Assembly: GCA_944384295.1 (NCBI GenBank)
Contig: CALWSU010000006.1
Span: 23,852 to 87,851 of the forward strand
Length of the DNA: 64,000 bases
Source: an uncultured Lachnospiraceae bacterium
GTDB taxonomy: Bacteria; Bacillota; Clostridia; Lachnospirales; Anaerotignaceae
Reading direction: 5' to 3'
Both the position numbers and the translations under genes were made by a program. Position 1 is the stretch's first letter. The number at the start of each line of letters is the position of its first letter. A model generated the notes under the pieces. It had not been told where the DNA came from. It did no database searches and saw only the letters and a list, made by a program, of their open reading frames with translations. Shown in pieces: positions 10,914-19,417 of this stretch.

Positions 10914-11753
10914 ACTTGAAAGCAGATGCGAAGTAAAAAAATCAAGTCTGTTCTATTGTTCAGCATACAGAATTTTGTTTTGTGAAAAAATTTTTATCTG
11001 ATCAGAAATTTCACAGGCTATATAGTATCATTTTTTATAGTTCATATCAATATTGCAAATAAAACGAATCTTTCCTTTAACTTTTTTATATATTTTAATA
11101 GTTATTGACAATGTTTTCATTCATAAAGATGTATAGATTTTTTATGAATTTTATATATAGATTTTCTATTACTATTTGCATGGATTGTTTTTCAATACGT
11201 TTTAACTAATCTATTTTCACAATAAAAATACTTAAAATGAAGTAATTTCACAAATTAATTAGTATATTTGAATGAAACATAATTCTTATTGACTCCTGTA
11301 TAATTTGACGAAGATTTTTGCATAGCAGCGTGTTATTTTGTGCGTCAAAAGATTGTAGATGAAATATCAAATAGAGAACACAATTTTGACAAAATATTTG
11401 GAAACAGAAAATTTTATTTTTGGAAAAAGTCTGAGAGATAATTTTTTGGAAAGAAGTAATTGTGATTTCTGATGTCTATATTTGATTTATTTTTTATCAT
11501 TTGTATTTAAAAATAGAAAAATTCAATCCGATAGGCATATCTGATATAAATATTATTGTAAAAAAAGAGATAGAAAATAAATATTTTGAAATTTGTTCAA
11601 CCAGTATAGATGTGTTAAAATGGTAGCAGTATTTAGAATGTTATGATTCCTGTTCATGTACGGAATCAAAAGCAATTATTTTGATGTTGGACAATATGAT
11701 AAGGGATTCCATAAAAAAAAATACAGGATAATACGAAAGAAAGGTTGGCAGAA
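10914..11753. other. Long AT-rich intergenic region
   Basis: About 840 bases, very AT-rich, with no open frame that looks coding on either strand. It holds a candidate plus-strand promoter (11593-11621) and a short inverted repeat GATTCC/GGAATC (11645-11667) in the presumed leader of the next gene. I see no tRNA, riboswitch or repeat array in it. Confidence 0.5.
11593..11621 (+). promoter_or_regulatory. Promoter candidate for the small DUF7695-type gene
   Basis: TTGTTC, a 17-base spacer and TAAAAT. The implied leader is about 125 bases and contains the GATTCC/GGAATC hairpin. Confidence 0.4.
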
Positions 11754-11966
11754 ATGGAAAGAATTATAAAAAATGCGATTCGATGTAAACATTGTGGAGA
11801 AGTGATTGAATCCAAATCTTGCCATGATTTTGTAACTTGCAAATGTGGGTGTTGTAGTGTAGATGGAGGGAGTTCATATTTACATCGTGCATTTTTGCAT
11901 ACGCCAGAAGAAGATTATGAAGAAATGAGCGAAAGTATAGAGATAGAAGAAAAAGGATATAAGTGA
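11754..11966 (+). CDS. Small zinc-ribbon-like protein (DUF7695 type)
   Basis: A 70-residue cysteine-rich protein. The N-terminal half has CKHCGEVIESKSCHDF followed by CKCGCCSVDGG, a treble-clef or zinc-ribbon style set of cysteines; the tail is acidic. The IRCKHCG...SxxxHDFxxCxCGxCxVDGG layout matches the small DUF7695 proteins found across Firmicutes, function unknown. ATG 11754 follows AGAAAGG with good spacing. It is a single-gene unit. Confidence 0.7.
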   Translation: MERIIKNAIRCKHCGEVIESKSCHDFVTCKCGCCSVDGGSSYLHRAFLHTPEEDYEEMSESIEIEEKGYK

Positions 11967-12068
11967 TAAATGATACAGAATATAACCGCATTTCGGTTAA
12001 AATAAATATTATCAATAGGAAACAAAGCTTTGTTCTGCTTGCGTAATGTGCTTGTTTTTCATAAAAAA

Positions 12069-12099
12069 CACCAAATTTCCATTACAATGAAATTTGGTG
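12069..12099 (-). terminator. Minus-oriented hairpin with T-run
   Basis: CACCAAATTTC pairs perfectly with GAAATTTGGTG around a 9-base loop. On the minus strand it is followed by TTTTTT, so it would end minus-strand transcription, yet no minus-strand gene lies nearby to the right. Confidence 0.5.
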
Positions 12100-12177
12100 T
12101 ATGAATGTATTTCCAATTCGGAGAAAAAAATGGAATTAAACAAATACACTCTTTGTTCTACAATAAGTACAAATTAA

Positions 12178-12211
12178 ATCTTATTTCAACTTTTCAAACA
12201 TGAAATAAGAT
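12178..12211. promoter_or_regulatory. Inverted repeat upstream of the sorbitol operon
   Basis: ATCTTATTTCA and TGAAATAAGAT form an 11-bp perfect inverted repeat with a 12-base centre, just upstream of the srlD ribosome site (12219-12226). It is a candidate binding site for GutR or an RNA hairpin affecting srlD translation. Confidence 0.45.
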
Positions 12212-12233
12212 ATGTAGAGGGAGGAGTTTTTAT

Positions 12234-13034
12234 ATGAAAGAAGATTGGTTAAAGTTGAATGGGAAAACAGTCATTGTGACAGGTGGTGCTTCTGGAATTG
12301 GAAAACATATTGCACAAACCTTGATACAGGCTGGAGCGCAAGTTGTTGTAGTGGATTTGAATGTGCAAACTGGCAGCGATATGGACGGCGCATATTGTGT
12401 ACAATGTAATGTAACAGAACGTGACAGCGTAGTGTCTATGGTGGATGCTGTCATAGAAAAATATGGGAAAATTGATGCACTGGTAAATAATGCAGGCATT
12501 AATTTACCACGCTTATTGGTGGATGTATATGGAGAAAAACCACAATACGAATTAGATGATGCTACATTTGATAAAATGTTTGCAGTAAATGTAAAAGGGC
12601 TGTTTTTATGCGCACAAGCATGTGCACGTCAGATGTTAAAACAGGGGGCAGGTGTGATTGTCAACATGTCTTCTGAATCTGGCAAAGAAGGTTCACAAGG
12701 TCAATCCGCATATTCTGCGACAAAAGGCGCTGTAGACAGTTTTACACGCTCATGGGCAAAAGAATTAGGCAAATATAATATCCGTGTTGTGGCATGTGCA
12801 CCAGGTATTATGGAAGCAACTGGCTTGCGTACACCAGCATACAATGAAGCATTGGCATATACACGCGGCTGCAAACCAGAGGAACTTTCTACAGATTATA
12901 GCAAAGTGATTCCTATGGGACGCGATGGTAAGTTAGATGAGGTTGGGGATTTGGTAACCTATTTGGTTTCGGATCGGGCAAGCTATATTTCCGGTACTAC
13001 AATCAATATTTCAGGTGGCAAATCCCGCGGTTAA
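12234..13034 (+). CDS. srlD: Sorbitol-6-phosphate 2-dehydrogenase (SDR family)
   Basis: Oxidises sorbitol 6-phosphate to fructose 6-phosphate with NAD+ in the cytoplasm. It is 266 residues, a classical short-chain dehydrogenase: cofactor motif TGGASGIG near the N-terminus, NNAG at about residue 85, and the catalytic S147, Y160 and K164 (SAYSATKG). GGGAGGAG lies before ATG 12234. The assignment to sorbitol rests mainly on context, because glucitol PTS genes, GutR and GutM follow in the same direction with short gaps. Confidence 0.92.
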   Translation: MKEDWLKLNGKTVIVTGGASGIGKHIAQTLIQAGAQVVVVDLNVQTGSDMDGAYCVQCNVTERDSVVSMVDAVIEKYGKIDALVNNAGINLPRLLVDVYGEKPQYELDDATFDKMFAVNVKGLFLCAQACARQMLKQGAGVIVNMSSESGKEGSQGQSAYSATKGAVDSFTRSWAKELGKYNIRVVACAPGIMEATGLRTPAYNEALAYTRGCKPEELSTDYSKVIPMGRDGKLDEVGDLVTYLVSDRASYISGTTINISGGKSRG

Positions 13035-13061
13035 TAGTATAAAGAGAGGGTTTGATGCAGA

Positions 13062-14978
13062 GTGAAAGATTTATCGAACGAAAATCGGTGTATTTATTTA
13101 TTAAAAGTTTTACATAAAACCCCAATGGTTGCAATTTCTACTCTTGCATCAAAATTAAACGTGAGTGAGCGTACCATTCGCAATGATATGAAACAACTCA
13201 ATGCTATGTTGCAAAACTGTGCTGTCATTGAAGGAAAACGTGGACAGTATATGTTAAAAGTGTTCGATGGAGCAAAGTTTAAAGTGTTTTTTGATGAATT
13301 TACAAATTCTGATGATTTACTAAATGCTATGCAAAATCGTATGGATTATATTTTTGAAAAATTGATGCATGCGGAAGAACCTGTGTTAGCTGATGAACTT
13401 GCTTATGAAATGAATGTAGGTCGCACAACATTGATGCATGATTTGAAAAAATTAAGAGCACAATTGGAAACATATTTTTTGTCAATTGTAGGAATAACGG
13501 GACAAGGTTTGGTATTACGTGGTCGAGAAAGCGATATACGAAGATATGTATTAGAACATGTGTATGATCAGGTATATCAAAATTACCCATTAGATTCAGA
13601 AATTGTGCAAATTATCACAGAACTTTTTTCAGAGAATTCTTTGGAAAAAAGTGTACAAGCATCTTTTACAAAATTTATTACACTGATGTTAGACCGTTTT
13701 TTAACGGGACATTATGTGGGAGAACTCTCGTCGCAGTTTTATCATCTGACTACGAGAACAGAGTTTCATTTTGTACAAAATGTGATGACACGCATTGAAC
13801 AGTATTTACACATCGAATTACCAATTGAAGAAAAGTTGTTTGTATTTTTGCCGATTATTGGTATGCGCACTCCGGCAGATATACAAGATATGCAATTGAT
13901 TGAGTTGGATCAGTCCATACAAAATTTAGTGGACAGAATATTGCAACGCATTCAAGAAGAAATGAATATTACCATAAACACAGGAGATTTTACAAAAGAA
14001 TTTTCCTATCATCTTATGTTTATGATCAACCGATTACGCTTTCATGTCAAATTGAAAAACCCAATGTTAGATGAACTGTATCGAAATTATCCGCTTGCCT
14101 GCCAAATGGCAAACACAGCGGCAGATGTCGTACGACAGGAATGTGACTTGGTCGTATCGGAAGATGAAAAAGGATATTTGGCTTCTTATTTTAGTGTGTT
14201 TTTGGAAGAAAGTGGTATGTGGCAGAATAAAGCATATCGTGTGGCAGTAGTCAGTGGTACTGGCAGAGTCACAGCACGCTTGGTTGCTGCGCAATTGAGA
14301 AAAGTATTGGATAGTACTGTGGAATTATCTTTGTTTGCGGAAGATAAAGTCAATTGCGATTTGCTGGATCAATACGATATTGTGTTGACAACGGTAGAAC
14401 TATCCTGTTCCTGCAATCGTCCAGTCATTCGCATTTATGAAATATTTAATGAACAAGAATTGATTCATAAAATTGAAAAGGTACGATATTGGGATCAAAT
14501 TGATGTACCCGTATTGGATAACAATTGGTTTGTTATGACCGGTTTGTTGGATAAAAGCCGTTTTTTCCTGTTAGATGCGTGTCAAACATATCAAGATGCG
14601 ATTGCATATATGACAGATGAACTGGCAAAGAGTGGACAGGTAGATGATGGATTTTTTGAACGGCTGTGTCGTAGGGAAGAAAAGGGAACAATGGTATTAG
14701 ATGCGGTAGCCATTCCACATAGTACACAGACAGTGAGTTCTAAATTGGTACTCTCAATTGGTATTTTTCATGAGCCAATGCAATATCAAAATCATCATAT
14801 CCGCATCATTTTTATGCTGGCATTGCCACAGAATACAAATAAAGATGATGATTTGCTATTGCGTGTGTATGATGAAATTATTCATATTACACAAGATACC
14901 CAAATGATTGATAAAATTGCGTCTGTAACAGATTTTCAGACTTTGTTACAAGCATTATATCGGCAAATAGGAAAATAA
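13062..14978 (+). CDS. gutR: PRD-containing regulator of the sorbitol operon (GutR-like)
   Basis: PTS-responsive transcription activator of the sorbitol genes. N-terminal HTH (VSERTIRNDM), a second HTH-like region around residues 110-130 (VGRTTLMHDLKKL), two PRDs (about 180-390; conserved NPMLDELYRNYPLACQMA), an EIIB-like region (VAVVSGTGRVTARL) and a C-terminal EIIA domain with the histidine in VAIPHST. The EIIB-like loop has serine where a phospho-cysteine would sit. The start is GTG 13062 behind AAAGAGAGG; the nearby ATG 13055 is in another frame with an early stop. It is the second gene of the operon. Confidence 0.87.
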   Translation: MKDLSNENRCIYLLKVLHKTPMVAISTLASKLNVSERTIRNDMKQLNAMLQNCAVIEGKRGQYMLKVFDGAKFKVFFDEFTNSDDLLNAMQNRMDYIFEKLMHAEEPVLADELAYEMNVGRTTLMHDLKKLRAQLETYFLSIVGITGQGLVLRGRESDIRRYVLEHVYDQVYQNYPLDSEIVQIITELFSENSLEKSVQASFTKFITLMLDRFLTGHYVGELSSQFYHLTTRTEFHFVQNVMTRIEQYLHIELPIEEKLFVFLPIIGMRTPADIQDMQLIELDQSIQNLVDRILQRIQEEMNITINTGDFTKEFSYHLMFMINRLRFHVKLKNPMLDELYRNYPLACQMANTAADVVRQECDLVVSEDEKGYLASYFSVFLEESGMWQNKAYRVAVVSGTGRVTARLVAAQLRKVLDSTVELSLFAEDKVNCDLLDQYDIVLTTVELSCSCNRPVIRIYEIFNEQELIHKIEKVRYWDQIDVPVLDNNWFVMTGLLDKSRFFLLDACQTYQDAIAYMTDELAKSGQVDDGFFERLCRREEKGTMVLDAVAIPHSTQTVSSKLVLSIGIFHEPMQYQNHHIRIIFMLALPQNTNKDDDLLLRVYDEIIHITQDTQMIDKIASVTDFQTLLQALYRQIGK

Positions 14979-15001
14979 AAAAAAAGAACGGAGGAAACAT
15001 T

Positions 15002-15454
15002 ATGGCAAAACTGATATTGGTTGTTGCAATTATGTTTGCATTACAAATGGTATTAAGCGGTTTGCAGATGAAGCATTTTTCTAATGAGTTCATAAAATTG
15101 CGTAGACAAGGCAGAGTAGCCTGTGGCTGTAAGTCCGGCGGTTTTCATGCTGGTGCAATTGCTATGTTTTTGATTGACGATACAGGCATCATACAAGCAG
15201 CAAGAAAATTGGAAGGGGTGACTTGTTTTGCAAGAGTTCGTACATTGCACGGATTTGAAGGGAAACATATTGGTCAATTAACGGAAAATGACTTACCATC
15301 TGGTCACAAAAATCTGCGAAAAGCAATTTTAGATGCGTCTTTGAATTATAATAAGTTCCAAGCCGGTCAAGTCATCGAACAGCCTCCTACACCATTTGGA
15401 AAAGCAATCCGTTCTATAGAATGTGTATTTAGAAAACAAAATCAAGTGAATTAG
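15002..15454 (+). CDS. gutM: Glucitol operon activator GutM
   Basis: A 150-residue protein of the GutM family, known in enteric bacteria and clostridia as an auxiliary activator of glucitol operons. An N-terminal hydrophobic segment (LILVVAIMFALQMVLSG) suggests membrane anchoring, followed by a soluble domain with GRVACGCKSGGFHAGAIAMFLID. It is flanked by gutR and srlA with gaps of about 23 bases and a GGAGG ribosome site. How it acts mechanistically is not clear from sequence. Confidence 0.88.
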   Translation: MAKLILVVAIMFALQMVLSGLQMKHFSNEFIKLRRQGRVACGCKSGGFHAGAIAMFLIDDTGIIQAARKLEGVTCFARVRTLHGFEGKHIGQLTENDLPSGHKNLRKAILDASLNYNKFQAGQVIEQPPTPFGKAIRSIECVFRKQNQVN

Positions 15455-15477
15455 AATGAAAAGAAAGGTGGAGGACT

Positions 15478-16029
15478 ATGGATTTTATTGTCAATTTGGC
15501 ATCTAAATTTATGAACCTTTTTACATTAGGTGGAGAACAATTTATTAGTTGGGTAACGGGTATTATACCTACCATTTTGATGCTGTTGGTATGTATGAAC
15601 GCGATTATTGCGTTGGCTGGTGATGACAAAGTAGAAAAACTGGCACGCATTTGTACAGGTAACCCAGTTTTGCGTTATATGGTACTTCCATTTATCAGCG
15701 CGTTTATGTTGGGGAATCCTATGGCATTGTCTATCGGTAAATTTATGCCAGAATTTTATAAACCTTGTTATTATGCATCTGCAACATATCATTGCCATAC
15801 AAATAATGGTATTTTCCCACATATCAATGCATCAGAATTATTCATTTGGTTAGGGATTGCAAATGGTGTATCTATGTTAGGTCTGGATACAACACCATTG
15901 GCTGTTCGTTATCTGCTGGTTGGTCTAGTGGCAAACTTTATTTCAGGTTGGGCAACAGAATGGACAACACGATGGGTAGAAAAACAGCAAGGCGTGCAAT
16001 TGAGTAGAGAAATCAGCATCTCTAAATAA
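15478..16029 (+). CDS. srlA: PTS glucitol/sorbitol EIIC (EIIC2 subunit)
   Basis: Membrane subunit carrying the first part of the sorbitol channel. It is 183 residues with several membrane segments and conserved stretches [22 protein letters not shown] and [18 protein letters not shown] (each seen in two parts) typical of SrlA. It is placed before srlE, as in other sorbitol operons, with AAAGGTGGAGG upstream of the ATG. Confidence 0.93.
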   Translation: MDFIVNLASKFMNLFTLGGEQFISWVTGIIPTILMLLVCMNAIIALAGDDKVEKLARICTGNPVLRYMVLPFISAFMLGNPMALSIGKFMPEFYKPCYYASATYHCHTNNGIFPHINASELFIWLGIANGVSMLGLDTTPLAVRYLLVGLVANFISGWATEWTTRWVEKQQGVQLSREISISK

Positions 16030-16052
16030 GCAATCAGGGGAGGAAAATCAGT

Positions 16053-17084
16053 ATGGCAGAATATCGTTCGATTCGTGTTGAAAAAGGCGCAGGCGGTTTT
16101 GGTGGACCGCTTGTGATTACACCAACAGAAAAAAGAAATAAAGTTATGTATATTACAGGCGGTGGTGCAGAACCAGAATGCCTGAAAACAATCGTAGAAT
16201 TGACTGGTATGGAACCCGTCAATGGATTTCAAACCAATTGTCCAGAAGATGAATTAGGTCTTGTTATCATTGACTGTGGTGGTACATTGCGTTGTGGGAT
16301 ATATCCCAAAAAAGGTATCCCCACCATCAATGTTATGCCAGTTGGAAAATCTGGACCTATGGCAAAGTATATTACAGAAGATATCTATGTATCCGCAGTT
16401 ACATCAAAACAAATTTCTTTGGCAGATGGCTCCCAGCCAGCAGCTGGCAAATTTGCGGAAGATACAAAAACATCTGAAGAACAAACAGAAACAGAAAATG
16501 TAAAATTTACTGCTGATATGAAAGTATCAGAAACATTGGCAAAGCAGAAAAATAAATCATTTATTACACGTTTGGGCTTGGGTGCCGGGAAAGTGGTGAA
16601 TACATTTTACCAAGCAGCAAGAGATGCTGTACAAACATGTATCACAACATTGCTTCCCTTTATGGCTTTTGTATCTTTGCTGATTGGTATTATCAATGGT
16701 TCTGGTTTTGGGAATGCATTCGCATCTGTATTGACACCATTCGCAAGCAGTATATTTGGTCTGGTGGCATTAGGTATCATATGCTCTATTCCTGGTTTGT
16801 CTGCGTTGCTGGGACCCGGTGCAGTTATTGCACAGATTATTGGTACACTGATTGGTGCAGAAATTGGGAAAGGCAATATTCCACCTCAGATGGCATTACC
16901 TGCTTTGTTTGCCATCAACTGCCAAGGCGCTTGTGACTTTATCCCAGTTGGTTTGGGTTTGGCAGAAGCAGAAACAGAAACAATTGAAGTTGGTGTAGTA
17001 TCTGTTATGTATTCTCGATTCCTGACAGGTTGGATTCGTGTTTTACTTGCATTTGCTGCAAGCATTGGATTGTATGCCGCATAA
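16053..17084 (+). CDS. srlE: PTS glucitol/sorbitol EIIBC (EIIB plus EIIC1)
   Basis: Joins the cytoplasmic EIIB domain with the second membrane half of the sorbitol permease. It is 343 residues. The N-terminal domain starts with [14 protein letters not shown] and carries [15 protein letters not shown], with C75 matching the known EIIB phospho-cysteine. A charged linker (about 125-165) leads to a C-terminal membrane part with [16 protein letters not shown] and [12 protein letters not shown]. It follows srlA by 23 bases. Confidence 0.94.
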   Translation: MAEYRSIRVEKGAGGFGGPLVITPTEKRNKVMYITGGGAEPECLKTIVELTGMEPVNGFQTNCPEDELGLVIIDCGGTLRCGIYPKKGIPTINVMPVGKSGPMAKYITEDIYVSAVTSKQISLADGSQPAAGKFAEDTKTSEEQTETENVKFTADMKVSETLAKQKNKSFITRLGLGAGKVVNTFYQAARDAVQTCITTLLPFMAFVSLLIGIINGSGFGNAFASVLTPFASSIFGLVALGIICSIPGLSALLGPGAVIAQIIGTLIGAEIGKGNIPPQMALPALFAINCQGACDFIPVGLGLAEAETETIEVGVVSVMYSRFLTGWIRVLLAFAASIGLYAA

Positions 17085-17163
17085 TTTTACAAAAAATATT
17101 TGATTTCTTTCTGCTTTCTGTAATAATAAATAAGTATAAAATGATTTAAGGAGGATATTTTGT

Positions 17164-17529
17164 ATGAATATTATTTATGAAAATCAGGTAAAGGCTATGG
17201 GAAGTTGTGTAGACGAATTTCAAGAGGAAGGTATATTTATTATTTTTGGAGAGCAGGCACCAGAAGAATTACGTGATTACTGCTATTCTGTTAGCGTCAA
17301 TCCGATTCATGGAAAAATTGAAGCTGGTCAAACTCTGAAAATTGGTGAAAATACATATCAGATTACAGCGGTTGGCGAAGAAGCTCCTGTCACATTAGCT
17401 GGCTTAGGACATTGTACCATCAATTTTAGTGGACAGACAGAAGTAGATCTGCCCGGTACGATTTATGTAGAAAATAAACCAATGCCCAAAGTAGAAATTG
17501 GAACAATGATACAGATTTTAGCGGACTAA
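17164..17529 (+). CDS. srlB: PTS glucitol/sorbitol EIIA
   Basis: Phosphocarrier of the sorbitol PTS; 121 residues, normal length. EELRDYC, TAVGEEA and LGHCTINF match the family. Aligned by eye without gaps to E. coli SrlB, the phosphorylated histidine 43 is V43 here and the nearby H45 is V45; candidate histidines remaining are H49 (NPIHGK) and H83 (GLGH). Either the phospho-acceptor has shifted in this lineage or the protein is impaired. AAGGAGG precedes ATG 17164. It is the last gene of the operon. Confidence 0.88.
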   Translation: MNIIYENQVKAMGSCVDEFQEEGIFIIFGEQAPEELRDYCYSVSVNPIHGKIEAGQTLKIGENTYQITAVGEEAPVTLAGLGHCTINFSGQTEVDLPGTIYVENKPMPKVEIGTMIQILAD

Positions 17530-17552
17530 AATCAATTTGTTTCATTTCAATA

Positions 17553-17582
17553 AAAAAGTATCATCCCCCAAACATACTTTTT
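17553..17582 (+). terminator. Terminator candidate after the sorbitol operon
   Basis: AAAAAGTAT and ATACTTTTT form a 9-bp stem ending in a T-run. The stem is weak and AT-rich. Confidence 0.5.
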
Positions 17583-17651
17583 GCAAAATAGGATAGTTCA
17601 GAAAATCGGGTTACAAATAAAATTTTTGTGGTGTTTTTCAAAATAAGCTAG

Positions 17652-17699
17652 TATAATATTACAATGTTCTCCATGCCATATCATCTCTATGGCATGGAG
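17652..17699 (+). promoter_or_regulatory. Minus-10 box and leader hairpin before the HAD gene
   Basis: TATAAT at 17652-17657 lacks a clear minus-35. It is followed by CTCCATGCCAT paired with ATGGCATGGAG (17669-17699), an 11-bp perfect hairpin without a T-run, in the presumed leader 40 bases before the start codon. Confidence 0.4.
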
Positions 17700-17739
17700 A
17701 AAGTAGCAATCTACATAGTATGAATGATAGGAGAAGGTT

Positions 17740-18390
17740 ATGAAAAAAGGTGCAATTTTTGATATGGACGGATTACTTCTGGATTCCGAAAGAATATATC
17801 AAGAAAAATGGATAGAAACAGCTGAACTGTTTGGACAAATTCCACATCCGGATTTTCCGCATGCAGTATGTGGCAGCAGTGGAGAACATGGCTTAGAGAT
17901 TGTGCACCAATATTATCCCACAGTCAATGCAAAGGAATTTTGGGATACTTGTATGCGTTTGGCATGGGAACAATTGCTCATTTATGTACCAAAAAAACAG
18001 GGCGTAGATGAGATATTGGAATATTTTCAAAAGAATGGTGTGAAATTAGCTGTTGCAAGCAGCAGTACAAGAAAAATGATTCTCCATAATTTGCAAGCAA
18101 ATGATTTATTGCAGTACTTTGATGCTGTGATCAGCGGAGAAGATATTGTACATGGAAAACCGGCACCTGATATTTTTTTGAAAGCAGCAGAAGAAATTGG
18201 TTGTGATCCAAAAGAATGTTTTGTATTTGAAGATGGTTATAATGGTATTCGTGCTGGAGCAGCCGCAGGCTGTACTACCGTCATGATTCCCGATACCTTA
18301 GCACCGACGGAAGAAATGCAAACATTAAGCGCAGCGATTTATGCAAATTTGCATGAAGCATTAGCGCAAATACAACAAAATAAGTTGTAA
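17740..18390 (+). CDS. HAD-family phosphatase (beta-phosphoglucomutase-like subgroup)
   Basis: Cytoplasmic phosphohydrolase or mutase of the HAD-IA group; 216 residues. Motif I is FDMDGLLLDSE with nucleophile D8 and general acid D10; motif II is VASSSTRK; motif III is the lysine in HGKPAPDIFL; motif IV is FEDGYNGIRAG. The helical cap lies between motifs I and II. Such enzymes act on sugar phosphates or related metabolites. Substrate cannot be told; it is next to but not in the sorbitol operon. Confidence 0.85.
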   Translation: MKKGAIFDMDGLLLDSERIYQEKWIETAELFGQIPHPDFPHAVCGSSGEHGLEIVHQYYPTVNAKEFWDTCMRLAWEQLLIYVPKKQGVDEILEYFQKNGVKLAVASSSTRKMILHNLQANDLLQYFDAVISGEDIVHGKPAPDIFLKAAEEIGCDPKECFVFEDGYNGIRAGAAAGCTTVMIPDTLAPTEEMQTLSAAIYANLHEALAQIQQNKL

Positions 18391-18415
18391 AATCATTATA
18401 TTTTTCATTTTTTAC

Positions 18416-18500
18416 AAGAAACATCATCTTTGTTTGGATTTATCGTTTCTCGGCAAAAACGATAGATGCACTGTATCAAGGTGGTGTTTCTTTTGTTTTT
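18416..18500 (+). terminator. Nested stem structure with T-run
   Basis: An outer stem AAGAAACATCATCTTTG (18416-18432) pairs with CAAGGTGGTGTTTCTT (18477-18492) using G-U pairs. Inside it TATCGTTT and AAACGATA (18441-18464) form a second hairpin. TTTTGTTTTTT follows. It probably ends the HAD transcript, but is larger than a plain terminator. Confidence 0.45.
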
Positions 18501-18586
18501 TCTAATAGAAAATTTTCTGCGGATTGTATATTATTTATGGTATAATTTTTACATGTTTACGATGAAAATACATAGGAGAATTTAAT

Positions 18587-19306
18587 ATGAGTAGAACAAT
18601 AAAAAGAGGATTTTCTCCCAATGATACAACCGAGTTTGGAGAACAATCGCTAGAAAAGCTGTTTCAAGCGGGACAAGATTTATACTATTTATTGAATCGA
18701 AATTACAAAGTCAAAGGAGCATCTACGTTTATCGGCAATCATTTTATGTTGTCAGAACGCCAAAGATTGGCTTTGGTGCGTGCTGTTTCGTCAAAGGAAC
18801 ATATCCAGAACAGAAAAAATAAAGAAATACAAGATATTCCAAGCGGCAGTGTGATACATATTGATGGTTTTAATACAATCATAACTTTAGAAGTTGCGTT
18901 ATCTCAATCTTTATTATTAAAAAGCATGGACGGCACTATTCGTGATTTGGCAGGTCTGCGCGGAACGTATCGTTTGATTGACCATACCACAACAGCAATA
19001 CAATACATTGGAGAAACTTTGGAAAAAAACAAAGTGAGCAAAGTGATATTTTATTTAGATGCGCCTGTGTCAAATTCAGGAAGATTAAAACAACGTATTT
19101 TAGATGTTTTCAGTGATTTTTCATTTGTGGTACAAGTAGAAATCATTAATCAAGTGGATACCGTTTTGGAAAAATTAGATTATGTTGTCACAAGTGATGC
19201 AATCATTTTAGATAAATGTATGAGTTGGGTGAATTTGAATGCAAAAATTATGGAACAAATCGACCCCAATTATCCATATGTCGATTTTTATACCAATATA
19301 AAGTAG
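18587..19306 (+). CDS. DUF434 domain protein
   Basis: A 239-residue cytoplasmic protein resembling the uncharacterised DUF434/COG2454 family. Conserved-looking stretches are NRNYKVKGASTFIGNHFMLSERQR (seen in parts), IHIDGFNTIITLEVALS, RDLAGLRGTYR and IFYLDAPVSNSGRLK; the aspartates in IDGFN and YLDAPVSNSG suggest a metal-dependent nuclease-like or PIN-like fold, which is inference. ATG 18587 follows AGGAG. It precedes the Hsp70 gene by 111 bases with no terminator seen between, so shared transcription is possible. Confidence 0.7.
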   Translation: MSRTIKRGFSPNDTTEFGEQSLEKLFQAGQDLYYLLNRNYKVKGASTFIGNHFMLSERQRLALVRAVSSKEHIQNRKNKEIQDIPSGSVIHIDGFNTIITLEVALSQSLLLKSMDGTIRDLAGLRGTYRLIDHTTTAIQYIGETLEKNKVSKVIFYLDAPVSNSGRLKQRILDVFSDFSFVVQVEIINQVDTVLEKLDYVVTSDAIILDKCMSWVNLNAKIMEQIDPNYPYVDFYTNIK

Positions 19307-19417
19307 TATGTTTCTATCTAGTTGATACAGCTTTTGAAGCATCAAACAGAAAGCAAACATAGATTTTTAGATACAGAATCAAAGTATAGTAGGAACAAAA
19401 ACGATTAGGAGGTCAAA

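Noticed and set aside
10914..11753. Possible riboswitch or small RNA in the long AT-rich gap
   Set aside because: No conserved riboswitch core or strong structure was seen beyond a short hairpin.
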